A stretch of 17,147 nt of DNA. Source: Methanobacteriota archaeon (lineage in GTDB: Archaea; Halobacteriota; Methanosarcinia; Methanosarcinales; Methanosarcinaceae). Every line of letters starts with the position of its first letter. Within the stretch, counting starts at the first letter, position 1. The notes beneath the pieces were generated by a model. It was not told the origin of the DNA. It saw only the letters and a program-made list of their open reading frames with translations, and made no database searches. Where the stretch lies: assembly GCA_030837265.1 (NCBI GenBank), contig JAUPKV010000433.1:1-17147 (forward strand), given 5' to 3'. This document shows, one piece after another, positions 1-7,054 of the stretch. A program made the translations under genes and the position numbers.

Positions 1-102
1 AACCGATTGAATATCCTTACTATGCCCTGTTAACCAACTTGCTTTCGCATTGTGGTGACAGCATTTTAAGTATATATTTATAGGTTTGAAAGTTTAAGTA
101 GT

Positions 103-188
103 TTAGCAGAATCAATAACGGTAGAGTGTGAAGAAGTTGACGCTTATATCCCACGAAGCTAAAGACTTCGGGGTTTTACGCTTCTTCA
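103..188 (+). mobile_element. Probable IS200/IS605-type right-end remnant with tnpB 3' tail
   Basis: A hairpin with stem CGAAG (154-158) and CTTCG (166-170), extended by CCC/GGG around one bulged A, sits inside an outer inverted repeat TGAAGAAG (129-136) / CTTCTTCA (181-188). A reading frame enters from the left and ends in TAA at 160-162, inside the hairpin loop; its last residues read VDAYIPRS. In IS605-type elements the tnpB 3' end commonly overlaps the structured right end that forms the guide-RNA scaffold, and this layout matches. No left end, no tnpA and no TnpB catalytic motifs are present, so this would be a stub. Assignment rests on layout and memory of such ends, not on alignment. 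An ordinary stem-loop terminator is the alternative. Confidence 0.35.
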
Positions 189-880
189 TATAAAATAACT
201 TTTTGAGATTTGTGATCTTACAGAAAAATTTATACACTGATCAGCCATATAAATGAAATCCCTGTAAAGTAATTTTTTAAACATTTTTTAAATAATTACC
301 ATTTTTTTAATCATCGTAACATTTGACTATAAGGTATAAACTATTTATCTAAAAATAGGATTAACCAGATTATTTTTTAAATAGTATATCTGTCTATGTT
401 TTTATATTTTTAGGCAGTATAAAATCATACATATTCAATTGAAAAACTGTTAAAATAAAATCAAGATTATTAGATAAACATTTATAGATTGTAAATTGTA
501 TCTACATATAACAATTAATAGAAATACTTAATAAAGTTTGGGAAAGTATGGAAATTCGAACAATTAGTTTTAACTCAGAAGAATCTGGAGTATCCAATTA
601 TCTAGACACTGCATAGATAGAGCTCAAAATCTATCGGAATTGTCCTTAAGATGCAGTAATTTATGTTTTTGAAGAGATATTTTGGGCTCTTGAATGAAAC
701 CTAATTTTTAATATTTCTCGAAATGACATAAATGCGGCTATATATAGATCAATATATAGGTATATAAAAATATAAAAAATATTATAAAAATAAATAGTTA
801 CAAAGTTTAGCTCAAAAAATGTATATTTATATGGATTAGATGTTTTGAAATATTTCACTGTCTGGGGGGGAGTGGGGTAG
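189..880. other. AT-rich intergenic region without a supported gene
   Basis: No convincing coding frame on either strand; the only long frame here (minus strand, 661-990) is low-complexity and overlaps the signal peptide of the next gene. Visible structures are a two-part inverted repeat, ACTGCAT (608-614) / ATGCAGT (651-657) with an inner GATAG/CTATC stem, and an AT-only inverted repeat CTATATAT (738-745) / ATATATAG (752-759). The right edge carries the promoter of the secreted-protein gene. Confidence 0.6.
822..880 (+). promoter_or_regulatory. Promoter and ribosome binding site of the secreted beta-helix gene
   Basis: A TATA-like stretch at 824-833 (ATTTATATGG) lies about 50 bases before the ATG at 881. 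A G-rich run at about 863-876, containing GGGGGGAG, precedes the start and can pair with the archaeal anti-Shine-Dalgarno sequence. The spacing would give a leader of about 25-30 bases. Confidence 0.45.
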
Positions 881-2998
881 ATGATAAACCGAAAACAAAA
901 AATCCTCTTGCTTATGTGCCTCTGTGTTTTGGTAAACATTCCTGTTGCATTATGTGCACAATCAACAATATATGTCGCAGGAGACGGCACAGGTAAGTAT
1001 AATTGCGACGGAAAAGACGATCAGGTACAAATTAACCAGGCACTTGAATATGCAGCAAATAATCCTGGTTCTATAGTGCACCTCAAAGGACCATTTGTTT
1101 ATGACATAAAAAGCTCCTGTTTAATCGGATCAAATACGGAGCTTACAGGTGATTACAGCGTAAAACTTAAATTAGCAAATAATGTCGGATGGACAACAGC
1201 AGGTGCGTGAACCCCAATCATAGGTCAGATTGGAGGTAAAGGGACTGTTGTTCATGACATAAAAATACATGGGTTTGAAATAGACGGTAACGAAGGTGCT
1301 CAATCCGGATCGGGAGGAAAAGACCTTTATAGACTTATTTCATTCCAGGGGTCCAGCAGCGCGTCGGTATACAATATAAGCATATATGATATGAATCTGC
1401 ATGACGCGAAAGGTGAAGGATTCAGATGCACGTCTGGAAAAAACATTTACTATTATAACAACGTTGGAAACAACTTACAGCATACTTGTGTAATGTATTC
1501 TCGTGTCATAGGCGGAAAAATATATGATAATGTTGCCCGTCAATGTTGTAACGCTGCCGACAGATTGGACAATTGTCAGGACATAATAATTTCAAATGAA
1601 AATATATCTCCATATTCCGGTACCACAACATATGCTAAGGATTCGAAAGGTTATGCGCTGTCCGATACAGGAATACAAATATGCAATGCAGCTTCTTCAC
1701 CAGCTACTTCTAATATTACTATCCATGACTGTAATATCATGTCAGGGGTCAATGGTGTCTGGTTCGCCAGTTTGAACGATGCTTCGAACGTCAATTTCTA
1801 TAATAATGTTATACACGATAGCGGCTATGAAAACGAAGGAGTTACCCGAAATGGTGGTATAGGGATTAATAATTGCGGTAATGGGATCACAATCCGGAAT
1901 AATGATATCATCGGTTCTTATGTTGCAGGAATAAACGTTAATAGTGCAGTTTCGGGCACACGTAAAGTGACGATCTTGAATAACAATATCATGAACGGAA
2001 AAACCGGTTACGCAGTAAAAAATAATGTCGCATCGCAAGTTAATTTGATTTTAACTCATAACTTTATGTCCGGAAATCCAGCTAACTTTTATCCCTCGTC
2101 ACTTACCGATACAAATCCGGCGACATCTCCAAACTCAAAATTGGGAACTGAAACATCTCCAGTCCAACCAGTGCTCCCAACTGCAAATTTTATATGTAAT
2201 GTCACAGAGGGATATGCCCCTCTTTCAGTTAAGTTCACAGATCTATCCAAAAACGCATCCTCATGGAAATGGGACTTTGGAGATGGTAGCAATTCAACTC
2301 GGAAAAATACAACTTATACCTATTCCACAGCAGGAAATTATACAGTAAAGCTTACTGTGAGCAATACAAATGGCACAGACTCAAAGACCTGTAATATAAG
2401 TGTAATCAAAAAAGAGGAAATCTCAACTCTGTTAATCAAAAAAGACAACCGTCTGCGTGAGGCTTCTCCAGAGGAGGTCTTTTCGAATAGCTTATTCCTC
2501 GATTTAGGAGCAATGAGTGGAGTTGGCCGATACAGGGATGTTTTATCGTTTGATCTGAGTGGACTTACAAATGTCGCACAGATAAAGAGTGCAAAACTAC
2601 TCCTCTTCTGGTACTATCCCAGCAAGTCACGGCTTAAGGATACTACGGTTGAGATATACAGGCCTGCTTCTGCGTGGAATCCCAATTATGTGAGCTGGAA
2701 TAAGAGAGATAAAGGTATTGCCTGGAGTAAACCGGGAGGGAGCTGGTACGATAAGAAAAATGCATTACAGGGCAGTACTCCATATGCCACATTAACCCTG
2801 AAAGCCAGTGCATTACCAAGCAACAGCTACTGCGAGTTCGACGTAACTGACCTGGTGAAAGGATATGTCGGAGGCAAGTATTCAAACACAGGTTTCCTTA
2901 TCAAAGCCAAAGTTGAAAGCGACAATTACATAGCTTTCTATAGTGCTGACAACGAAAACAAGAGCTTGGTACCAAAACTGAAACTTACCTACAGTTAA
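881..2998 (+). pseudogene. Secreted beta-helix / PKD / DNRLRE (disaggregatase-related) protein, interrupted by one in-frame TGA
   Basis: The frame starting at ATG 881 is open to TAA 2996-2998 (705 codons before the stop) except for one TGA at 1208-1210, codon 110. Codons after the TGA continue the same protein, so this is one gene, not two. Domains: signal peptide about 1-26 (basic start, hydrophobic core, ALCA/QS junction); Asn/Gly-rich repeats typical of a right-handed parallel beta-helix, about 30-425, whose middle resembles the disaggregatase-associated region; a PKD domain about 432-510 (motif WDFGDG); a C-terminal domain about 517-704 opening with the signature DNRLRE, as in CBM96/disaggregatase-repeat proteins. 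In Methanosarcina mazei, disaggregatase acts on the methanochondroitin coat and disperses aggregates; a role in binding or cutting cell-surface polysaccharide is inferred. No C-terminal anchor is seen. Methanosarcina reads TGA as stop (pyrrolysine uses TAG), so a nonsense mutation or a sequencing error is likely. The next in-frame ATG (1391) would give a product without a signal peptide. Confidence 0.8.
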
Positions 2999-3063
2999 AA
3001 TCAGATCTCGTGAGAAGAATATGGCTCAATAATCAGCATTAAGACACGTATGTTAAACACCGT

Positions 3064-3085
3064 CTGGCAGGTTGATACCTGCCAG
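3064..3085. repeat. Perfect 8-bp stem-loop
   Basis: CTGGCAGG (3064-3071), six-base loop TTGATA, CCTGCCAG (3078-3085). It lies 66 bases after the end of the secreted-protein gene. No T-run follows directly, so terminator function is uncertain; an RNA-processing or regulatory hairpin is as likely. Confidence 0.45.
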
Positions 3086-3202
3086 CGTTGTAGTCGTTCG
3101 GTCTTTGCACAATGCAGTTAATATCCAGAGAGCATAAAAAGCCTTGGAAAGCGAAGTGAAAGTATTCTGTAAATTTTCCGTAACTTTTTAAACTGGAGTT
3201 GA

Positions 3203-3451
3203 GTACTTTTATGGAAAGAGGAATTAAGGAGAATTAAGATTTATTTTGAGTTGTCCAACCTGGTCGATGTTGGAATATCTCGCTCACAAGCTGCTATGGA
3301 ATTGGTTAAAGAAAATCAACGACAATGCTGCATCAATTATACAAATTCTTTATATAAGTCACATCTCATACAATCTTCACAACGCTCGTCACCCCTATAT
3401 CTGCGGAGCTCGGCTGCAGCATGTGACATCTCTGCACGAGTTTTCTCGTGA
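3203..3451 (+). other. Open frame with protein-like stretch, possible gene fragment
   Basis: A plus-strand frame runs open from 3203 to a TGA at 3449-3451. Its first part, about codons 1-42 (to about 3330), is protein-like: charged and helical, with stretches such as ELSNLVDVGIS and QAAMELVKENQ. The later part is antisense to the minus-strand gene at 3337-3597 and looks like shadow sequence. There is no ATG with a ribosome binding site; a TTG at 3251 is the only plausible start and has only a GGAG about 20 bases upstream. I do not recognise a family. It may be the tail of a lost gene. Confidence 0.25.
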
Positions 3452-3597
3452 AGATCTTCCAGTACTTTAAATCGTCTCGACTTAAGTTCGTGACAGTTTG
3501 GGTTTTTTGCAATCTCAAGATCGAGATTCCGCAGTTTCAAAGCGACATCGACAATGTATTTACTCTGGTCAATAATGTGTTCATCGAGAATTTCCAT
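3337..3597 (-). CDS. Small hypothetical protein with C-terminal CxxCxxC motif
   Basis: An 86-residue protein of unknown function. It is strongly charged and predicted mostly helical (long E/K/R/L-rich stretches from about 10 to 68, coiled-coil-like), ending in a cysteine cluster at C73, C76 and C79 with another Cys at 35; this could bind Zn or an Fe-S cluster. The ATG at 3597 is preceded by GGGAG with a seven-base spacer, a good archaeal ribosome binding site. A TATA-like ATATATTTTAT on the minus strand lies about 75-85 bases upstream, in the shared promoter region with the divergent anfO-like gene. No signal peptide or membrane segment. Composition and the binding site favour a real gene; the family is not recognised. 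Confidence 0.6.
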   Translation of the reverse strand: MEILDEHIIDQSKYIVDVALKLRNLDLEIAKNPNCHELKSRRFKVLEDLHEKTRAEMSHAAAELRRYRGDERCEDCMRCDLYKEFV

Positions 3598-3817
3598 TTA
3601 ATTACTCCCATCTTTTAATCAAATTTTTTGTTATTTGCTTATGATTAAATGGTTATTAATTATTCTATAAATAAAATATATAATAGTTTCTGATCCCGTA
3701 TTGAAATCTTTGCTGACCTGCATAACACTTAGGTTGAGATTTATTGATGATCCGGAGCAGATGACGCAGAAGATTTATTTCTTTAATGATAACTACAGCA
3801 TGAACGGAGGATATGTC
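3598..3817. promoter_or_regulatory. Divergent promoter region
   Basis: This AT-rich gap separates the minus-strand CxxCxxC gene from the plus-strand anfO-like gene. A run at about 3671-3686 contains TATA-like motifs usable on both strands. If it serves the plus strand, the anfO-like transcript carries a leader of about 110 bases. That leader is open in the anfO frame back to a TTG at 3701, but no ribosome binding site supports a start there. Confidence 0.35.
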
Positions 3818-4447
3818 TTGAAAATTGCAGTTGTGGAAAATGATCACCAAAAAACGAGTTCAATATTTGAGCCGGGGTTCATTACAATATATGAAGAAGA
3901 CGGCGAGGAATGGAAAGTCCTGAACCATTTTGAAAATAAGGTCTACACCGCGAAAGGTATTGCTGCGGTGCGTATGGTTGTGGCGGATACCGTAAAACAG
4001 CTTGGTGATGTAAAAATACTGCTTGCACGTGAGGTCCCAGGGATAGCGTTCGGCACTTTTCAAGCGGCAGGGTTTGAAATATTTATCGTGGAAAACAACA
4101 CTATGGATGTTCTTGACTCGGTCAAAAAGGAAATGCTTGAGATAATTGAGGAGCGGAGGGAGAAACCCGGAGAATTTGATATTGTACAATTTTTGGAACC
4201 TGGAGCGACTAAAGGTGATTTTGGTCTTAACTTGGAAGAAGTCCTGTTGAAAAATCCGGAGTTAACTTCAAAGAAAATTCTAATACCTTATCTAAAAAAA
4301 GGGGAATTTAACAGACTGGATGTTATTTGCAGTCATATCCCTAAGTGGTTTAATACGGATTTAGGTGTCTTAGGATTCGAATATGAAATTGTGAATGAAT
4401 TGCCGAATAGAATGACTGTTAGAATAGGTCATATCAAAAATCCGTGA
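3818..4447 (+). CDS. anfO: AnfO-family protein (Fe-only nitrogenase accessory family)
   Basis: A 209-residue soluble protein starting at TTG 3818. This start is chosen because GGAGG (3806-3810) lies seven bases before it and the protein then opens with the typical KIAVVEND strand; the frame is open further upstream but without a binding site. Family hallmarks by eye are the N-terminal FEPGFITIYE region, the ILLAREVPGIAFGTFQAAGFEIF segment in the first half, and a second half with PELTSKK, LDVICSHIPKWF and LGFEYEI. AnfO proteins were defined beside anfHDGK of the iron-only nitrogenase; their biochemical role is poorly known. No nitrogenase gene is in the window, so this is an orphan copy and its link to nitrogen fixation is only by family. 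It ends 13 bases from the convergent hisI stop. Confidence 0.7.
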   Translation: MKIAVVENDHQKTSSIFEPGFITIYEEDGEEWKVLNHFENKVYTAKGIAAVRMVVADTVKQLGDVKILLAREVPGIAFGTFQAAGFEIFIVENNTMDVLDSVKKEMLEIIEERREKPGEFDIVQFLEPGATKGDFGLNLEEVLLKNPELTSKKILIPYLKKGEFNRLDVICSHIPKWFNTDLGVLGFEYEIVNELPNRMTVRIGHIKNP

Positions 4448-4460
4448 AATAGAGTAATTT

Positions 4461-4823
4461 TTAATATACGTCGTCCGGCTCAAAAACTTTCTCACCTACA
4501 ACTTTTCCCTCAATATTTCGATAAAAACATGACCTGTACCCCATATGGCAGGCTCCGCCTACCTGATCCACAAACAGCAGGATAGAATCCATATCGCAGT
4601 CAATCCTGATTTCTTTTACTTTCTGAATATGCCCGGAAGTCTCCCCTTTTTTCCACAGTTTTTGTCTGCTCCGGCTCCAGAAATATGCAATTCCTGTTTC
4701 CACAGTTTTTTCAAGCGCTTCCCTATTCATGTATGCACACATAAGTACTTCCTTACTGACCCGGTCCTGAACAATTGCAAGGATCAAACCGTTTTCGTAT
4801 TTCAAGGTGCCAAAATCAATCAT
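4461..4823 (-). CDS. hisI: Phosphoribosyl-AMP cyclohydrolase HisI
   Basis: This 120-residue cytosolic enzyme opens the adenine ring of phosphoribosyl-AMP to give ProFAR, the third step of histidine synthesis. The length matches stand-alone archaeal HisI, without the HisE pyrophosphohydrolase domain. Motifs: [19 protein letters not shown] (about 47-65), the metal-binding DCDMD (75-79, with D75, C76, D77 and D79) and [12 protein letters not shown] (89-100, Zn-ligand cysteines C92 and C99). All expected ligands are present. No other his gene is nearby, as usual for the scattered his genes of methanogens. There is no ribosome binding site before the ATG, but a TATA box lies about 27 bases upstream, so the mRNA is probably leaderless. 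Confidence 0.95.
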   Translation of the reverse strand: MIDFGTLKYENGLILAIVQDRVSKEVLMCAYMNREALEKTVETGIAYFWSRSRQKLWKKGETSGHIQKVKEIRIDCDMDSILLFVDQVGGACHMGYRSCFYRNIEGKVVGEKVFEPDDVY

Positions 4824-4858
4824 GGGAGATAAATTGCCAAACTAGTATAAAAAACCAC
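4824..4858 (-). promoter_or_regulatory. hisI promoter, probably leaderless
   Basis: On the minus strand TTTTTTATACTA (about 4844-4855) is a TATA box. Transcription starting about 25 bases downstream would begin within a few bases of the hisI ATG at 4823, and the bases just before the ATG (ATCTCCC) lack anti-Shine-Dalgarno complementarity. Leaderless initiation follows from this spacing. Confidence 0.5.
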
Positions 4859-4900
4859 AGAGCTAAGTGGATGTAAAAAGGAAAAATGAAGATCAAAAGT

Positions 4901-4920
4901 TGAGAAAGAGCTCCTTCTCA
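4901..4920 (-). terminator. Terminator-like hairpin overlapping the arsM stop codon
   Basis: On the minus strand UGAGAAGGAG can pair with CUCUUUCUCA, including one G-U pair, to form a tight hairpin that starts at the arsM stop codon (4918-4920). It is followed by T-rich DNA (CTTTTGATCTTCATTTTTCC), suiting termination of the arsRM transcript. Confidence 0.5.
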
Positions 4921-5664
4921 GACACATGCCTTCAATCTCAAGCTTTCAACGGGCAGTTCTTTATGCTGTTTTTTATTTACATTAGCATCTTCACTCAGAA
5001 TCTCAACTGAAAATCCAGCTTTATTCAGAAGATTAAGATAGTCTTCTTTTAGGATCGCACCTGCAACGCAGCCTGCCAGCAAATCTTTATCGTTTCTCAG
5101 GTCTTCAGGAAGCTCGGCAAGGAGAACTATGTCCGAAATGTATATCCTGCCCCCCGGCTTCAGGACACGAAAAGCCTCCCTGAAAACTTTCTCTTTATCC
5201 GGAGCCAGATTAATTACACAGTTGCTGATAATTACATCAACCGACTTGTCCTCGACAGGGAGGGCTTCAATATCTCCAAAACGGAACTCAACATTGGAAT
5301 ATCCATACTTAAGGGCATTATTCTGTGCTTTTTCAAGCATTTCCGGAGTCATATCAACCCCGATTACCTTTCCAGCATCTCCTACTTTCTGTGCGGCAAG
5401 AAAGGAGTCAAACCCTGCTCCTGAGCCCAGGTCAAGGACAATTTCCCCTTTTTTCAGTTCCGCAAAAGCTGTAGGGTTGCCGCATCCGAGTCCGAGATTT
5501 GCATCCGGAACAACCTTAAGATCATCCTCTGAATAGCCAATAGACCTTGACAGATCCGGGATGCTCATATCACTGCAGCATCCGCTGGAACAGCAAGAGC
5601 CGCCTTTTACTGCGATTTCTTCGTATTTCTTTCTGATGACTTCTTTTTTCTCGCTTGCATCCAT
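4918..5664 (-). CDS. arsM: Arsenite methyltransferase ArsM
   Basis: A 248-residue SAM-dependent methyltransferase that converts arsenite to methylated arsenicals in the cytoplasm. The class I fold shows in [16 protein letters not shown] (SAM loop, about 76-91), [12 protein letters not shown] and PGGRIYISD. Three cysteines at the positions typical of ArsM As(III) binding are present: LGCGNP (C61), SNCVIN (C149) and AGCVAG (C199). An N-terminal Cys-rich patch (CCSSGCC, about 24-30) is common in prokaryotic ArsM. Two adjacent ATG codons exist (5667 and 5664); GAGG sits four bases from the first and seven from the second, so the second is preferred. It lies about 25 bases behind arsR and forms an arsRM operon. 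No arsenite efflux gene is in the window. Confidence 0.92.
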   Translation of the reverse strand: MDASEKKEVIRKKYEEIAVKGGSCCSSGCCSDMSIPDLSRSIGYSEDDLKVVPDANLGLGCGNPTAFAELKKGEIVLDLGSGAGFDSFLAAQKVGDAGKVIGVDMTPEMLEKAQNNALKYGYSNVEFRFGDIEALPVEDKSVDVIISNCVINLAPDKEKVFREAFRVLKPGGRIYISDIVLLAELPEDLRNDKDLLAGCVAGAILKEDYLNLLNKAGFSVEILSEDANVNKKQHKELPVESLRLKACV

Positions 5665-5691
5665 CATCTCACCTCTTCTTTTCCACGATTC

Positions 5692-6021
5692 TTATTTATC
5701 AGCAGTCTCCTCTACAGAACAAGACTCCGAATCTCCAGTGCAATTGCAGCAAGGCTTTAGCTCATTGATTCCAAGGGATATGAGTAAATCTCTTGTCCTC
5801 TCGTCCCTGATGGTATAGATGATATTTCGTCCTCTTTTTTCAGACTTCAGGATTTCAGCTTCGATAAGTACCTTAAGGTGCTTTGAAACCGTAGATTGAT
5901 CTTTCTCAGTAAGAGAGGAAAAATCGCATGCGCAATACCCATGCTCCAATAGGTAAGAAAGGATTGTAAGCCTCGTTCCATCTGCAAGAGCCTTGAAAAA
6001 TTTAACCTTATTTTCAAGCAT
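5692..6021 (-). CDS. arsR: ArsR/SmtB-family metalloid-responsive repressor
   Basis: A 109-residue winged-helix repressor, first gene of the arsRM unit. The DNA-binding core runs about 5-75, with recognition helix around QSTVSKHLKVL (42-52) and wing RGRNIIYTI (63-71). The family's metal site ELCVCDL in helix 3 appears here as YCACDF (C30, C32). The tail carries four more cysteines (C91, C92, C94, C101), so As(III)/Sb(III) sensing by thiolates from both ends is plausible. The frame is open 29 codons further upstream, but that part would be translated from the promoter palindrome; the ATG at 6021 gives the normal family N-terminus (MLENKVKFFKALAD). There is no ribosome binding site, and the TATA position suggests a leaderless mRNA. 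Autorepression through the adjacent palindrome is inferred. Confidence 0.92.
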   Translation of the reverse strand: MLENKVKFFKALADGTRLTILSYLLEHGYCACDFSSLTEKDQSTVSKHLKVLIEAEILKSEKRGRNIIYTIRDERTRDLLISLGINELKPCCNCTGDSESCSVEETADK

Positions 6022-6024
6022 AAC

Positions 6025-6058
6025 ATATGGATATATGCGCATATACCCATATATAATT
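6025..6058 (-). promoter_or_regulatory. arsR promoter with 28-bp palindromic operator
   Basis: A perfect 14-bp palindrome TATATGCGCATATA (6032-6045) is flanked by arms ATATGGA (6025-6031) and CCCATAT (6046-6052) that differ at one base pair, giving a 28-bp near-perfect palindrome that ends three bases from the arsR ATG. On the minus strand a TATA-like AATTATATATGG (about 6047-6058) overlaps one arm, so a bound ArsR dimer would block TBP/TFB or the transcription start. Confidence 0.7.
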
Positions 6059-6102
6059 TGTGGAATTAACAAGAATATAAGCGAAAACATGAAGAAAAGA
6101 CA

Positions 6103-6240
6103 CAGCATACAACAAATGCAGCATAGAACTAATACAGCATATAATAGATTTAGAATAGAGGAGATCAGTATAGAACAGGCATGTTATAGAACAGATACAT
6201 CATAGGCAGACACATCAAAGAATAAACGCATATAGAGCAG
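6103..6240. repeat. Degenerate 16-bp tandem array
   Basis: A heptamer of the type ATAGAAC recurs with a 16-base period: starts at 6107, 6123, 6139, 6155, 6170, 6186, 6202 and, weakly, 6218 and 6232. The first three units share CAGCATA (6103, 6119, 6135); two later ones share TATAGAACAG exactly (6169-6178 and 6185-6194). It lies between arsR and the plus-strand glycosylase-like gene. No coding frame uses it. It may be a decaying minisatellite or an array of protein-binding sites. Confidence 0.6.
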
Positions 6241-6281
6241 ACCTTACGGTACATTGCCGATGAGTGAATCTGATGAAAAAA

Positions 6282-6342
6282 TAAAAAGTATAAATAATAC
6301 CGGGATAACGGTAATGCTATTCTCACCAGTAGGAGTTGAAGA
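6282..6342 (+). promoter_or_regulatory. Promoter and ribosome binding site of the glycosylase-like gene
   Basis: A TATA-like AAAGTATAAATAAT at about 6284-6297 is followed by a small hairpin TACCG (6298-6302) / CGGTA (6309-6313). AGGAG (6331-6335) sits seven bases before the ATG at 6343. The predicted leader is about 25-30 bases. Confidence 0.5.
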
Positions 6343-6954
6343 ATGAAACCTCTTGAGCACATTAGTTGTAAGGATTTTCCCTGTTTTGATGTAAATAAAA
6401 GCGGATATAATATACCTGCTGCAGATATACAGCCTGAGAGGGTCAAAGTGGTTGTGATTTCCGAAGCACCGCCTGAGAAACGGGAAGATTATTTTTATTC
6501 AGCTGGAGAACCTTTTTACCTGAAAACTACGCTGCAGGCTTTCAATGATGCAGGAATTTCTGTTAGCAGCTTGCAGGATATTCTTGACCTCGGATTTTAC
6601 CTTACGACTGCAGTTAAATGTTCAAAGACTCAATACGGCATCTCGGCTGCAACTATAAAGAATTGCTCTCTGATTCTTGAAAAGGAGCTTGCCCTGTTTC
6701 CAAATTTGAAGGTATATCTCTTGATGGGAGACGTTGCGATAAAAGCTTTCAATTACATTAGCAAAAAGAAAACCGGCAAAAATACGATTCCGACTGGCTC
6801 AACATATAAAATCCGGAAGAATCAATTCTACTATGAAGGTATGAGGGTTTTCCCATCATATGTACAGACTGGGCAGAATTATCTGATTGAGAAATCAAAA
6901 AGAGTGATGATAACAGAAGATCTGGCTGAGGCAATGAGCATAATAAAATTATAG
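6343..6954 (+). CDS. Divergent uracil-DNA glycosylase superfamily protein with four candidate Fe-S cysteines
   Basis: A 203-residue soluble protein. Order of segments: C9-x4-C14 at the N-terminus, a strand plus loop VVVISEAPPEKREDYFY (36-52) at the position of the GEAPG-ED motif of family 4/5 glycosylases, YLTTAVKC (86-93) at the NVVKC position, C108 in KNCSLILEKEL, the strand-loop VYLLMGDVAIKAF (124-136), and PSYVQTGQNYLI near the C-terminus where HPS normally lies. Cysteines 9, 14, 93 and 108 have the relative placement of the four [4Fe-4S] ligands of family 4 enzymes. The catalytic-loop glycine and the HPS histidine are changed, so uracil excision is uncertain; another base or nucleic-acid-binding role is possible. 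It stands alone, with its own TATA box and ribosome binding site. Confidence 0.7.
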   Translation: MKPLEHISCKDFPCFDVNKSGYNIPAADIQPERVKVVVISEAPPEKREDYFYSAGEPFYLKTTLQAFNDAGISVSSLQDILDLGFYLTTAVKCSKTQYGISAATIKNCSLILEKELALFPNLKVYLLMGDVAIKAFNYISKKKTGKNTIPTGSTYKIRKNQFYYEGMRVFPSYVQTGQNYLIEKSKRVMITEDLAEAMSIIKL

Positions 6955-7054
6955 GGCTCGCAGAAATCATAAAAGACGACACAAAAATAAGAACTTGATA
7001 CGAAAATTAAATAATCTGCCCTCAAAACTCTCAATTTGCCTTTATTACTCCTTT

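Noticed and set aside
1208..1210. TGA as a recoded amino acid
   Set aside because: Methanosarcina uses TAG for pyrrolysine; there is no sign of a SECIS-like element and selenocysteine is not known in this group. A plain nonsense mutation or sequence error is simpler.
3701..3817. Longer N-terminus for the AnfO-family gene
   Set aside because: The frame is open, but no ribosome binding site supports TTG 3701, while TTG 3818 has GGAGG at seven bases and gives the family's normal beginning.
5129..5536. 135-codon plus-strand frame
   Set aside because: Antisense to arsM, which is unambiguous.
6022..6108. 29-codon upstream extension of arsR
   Set aside because: It would be translated from the promoter palindrome and gives a hydrophobic stretch foreign to ArsR proteins.
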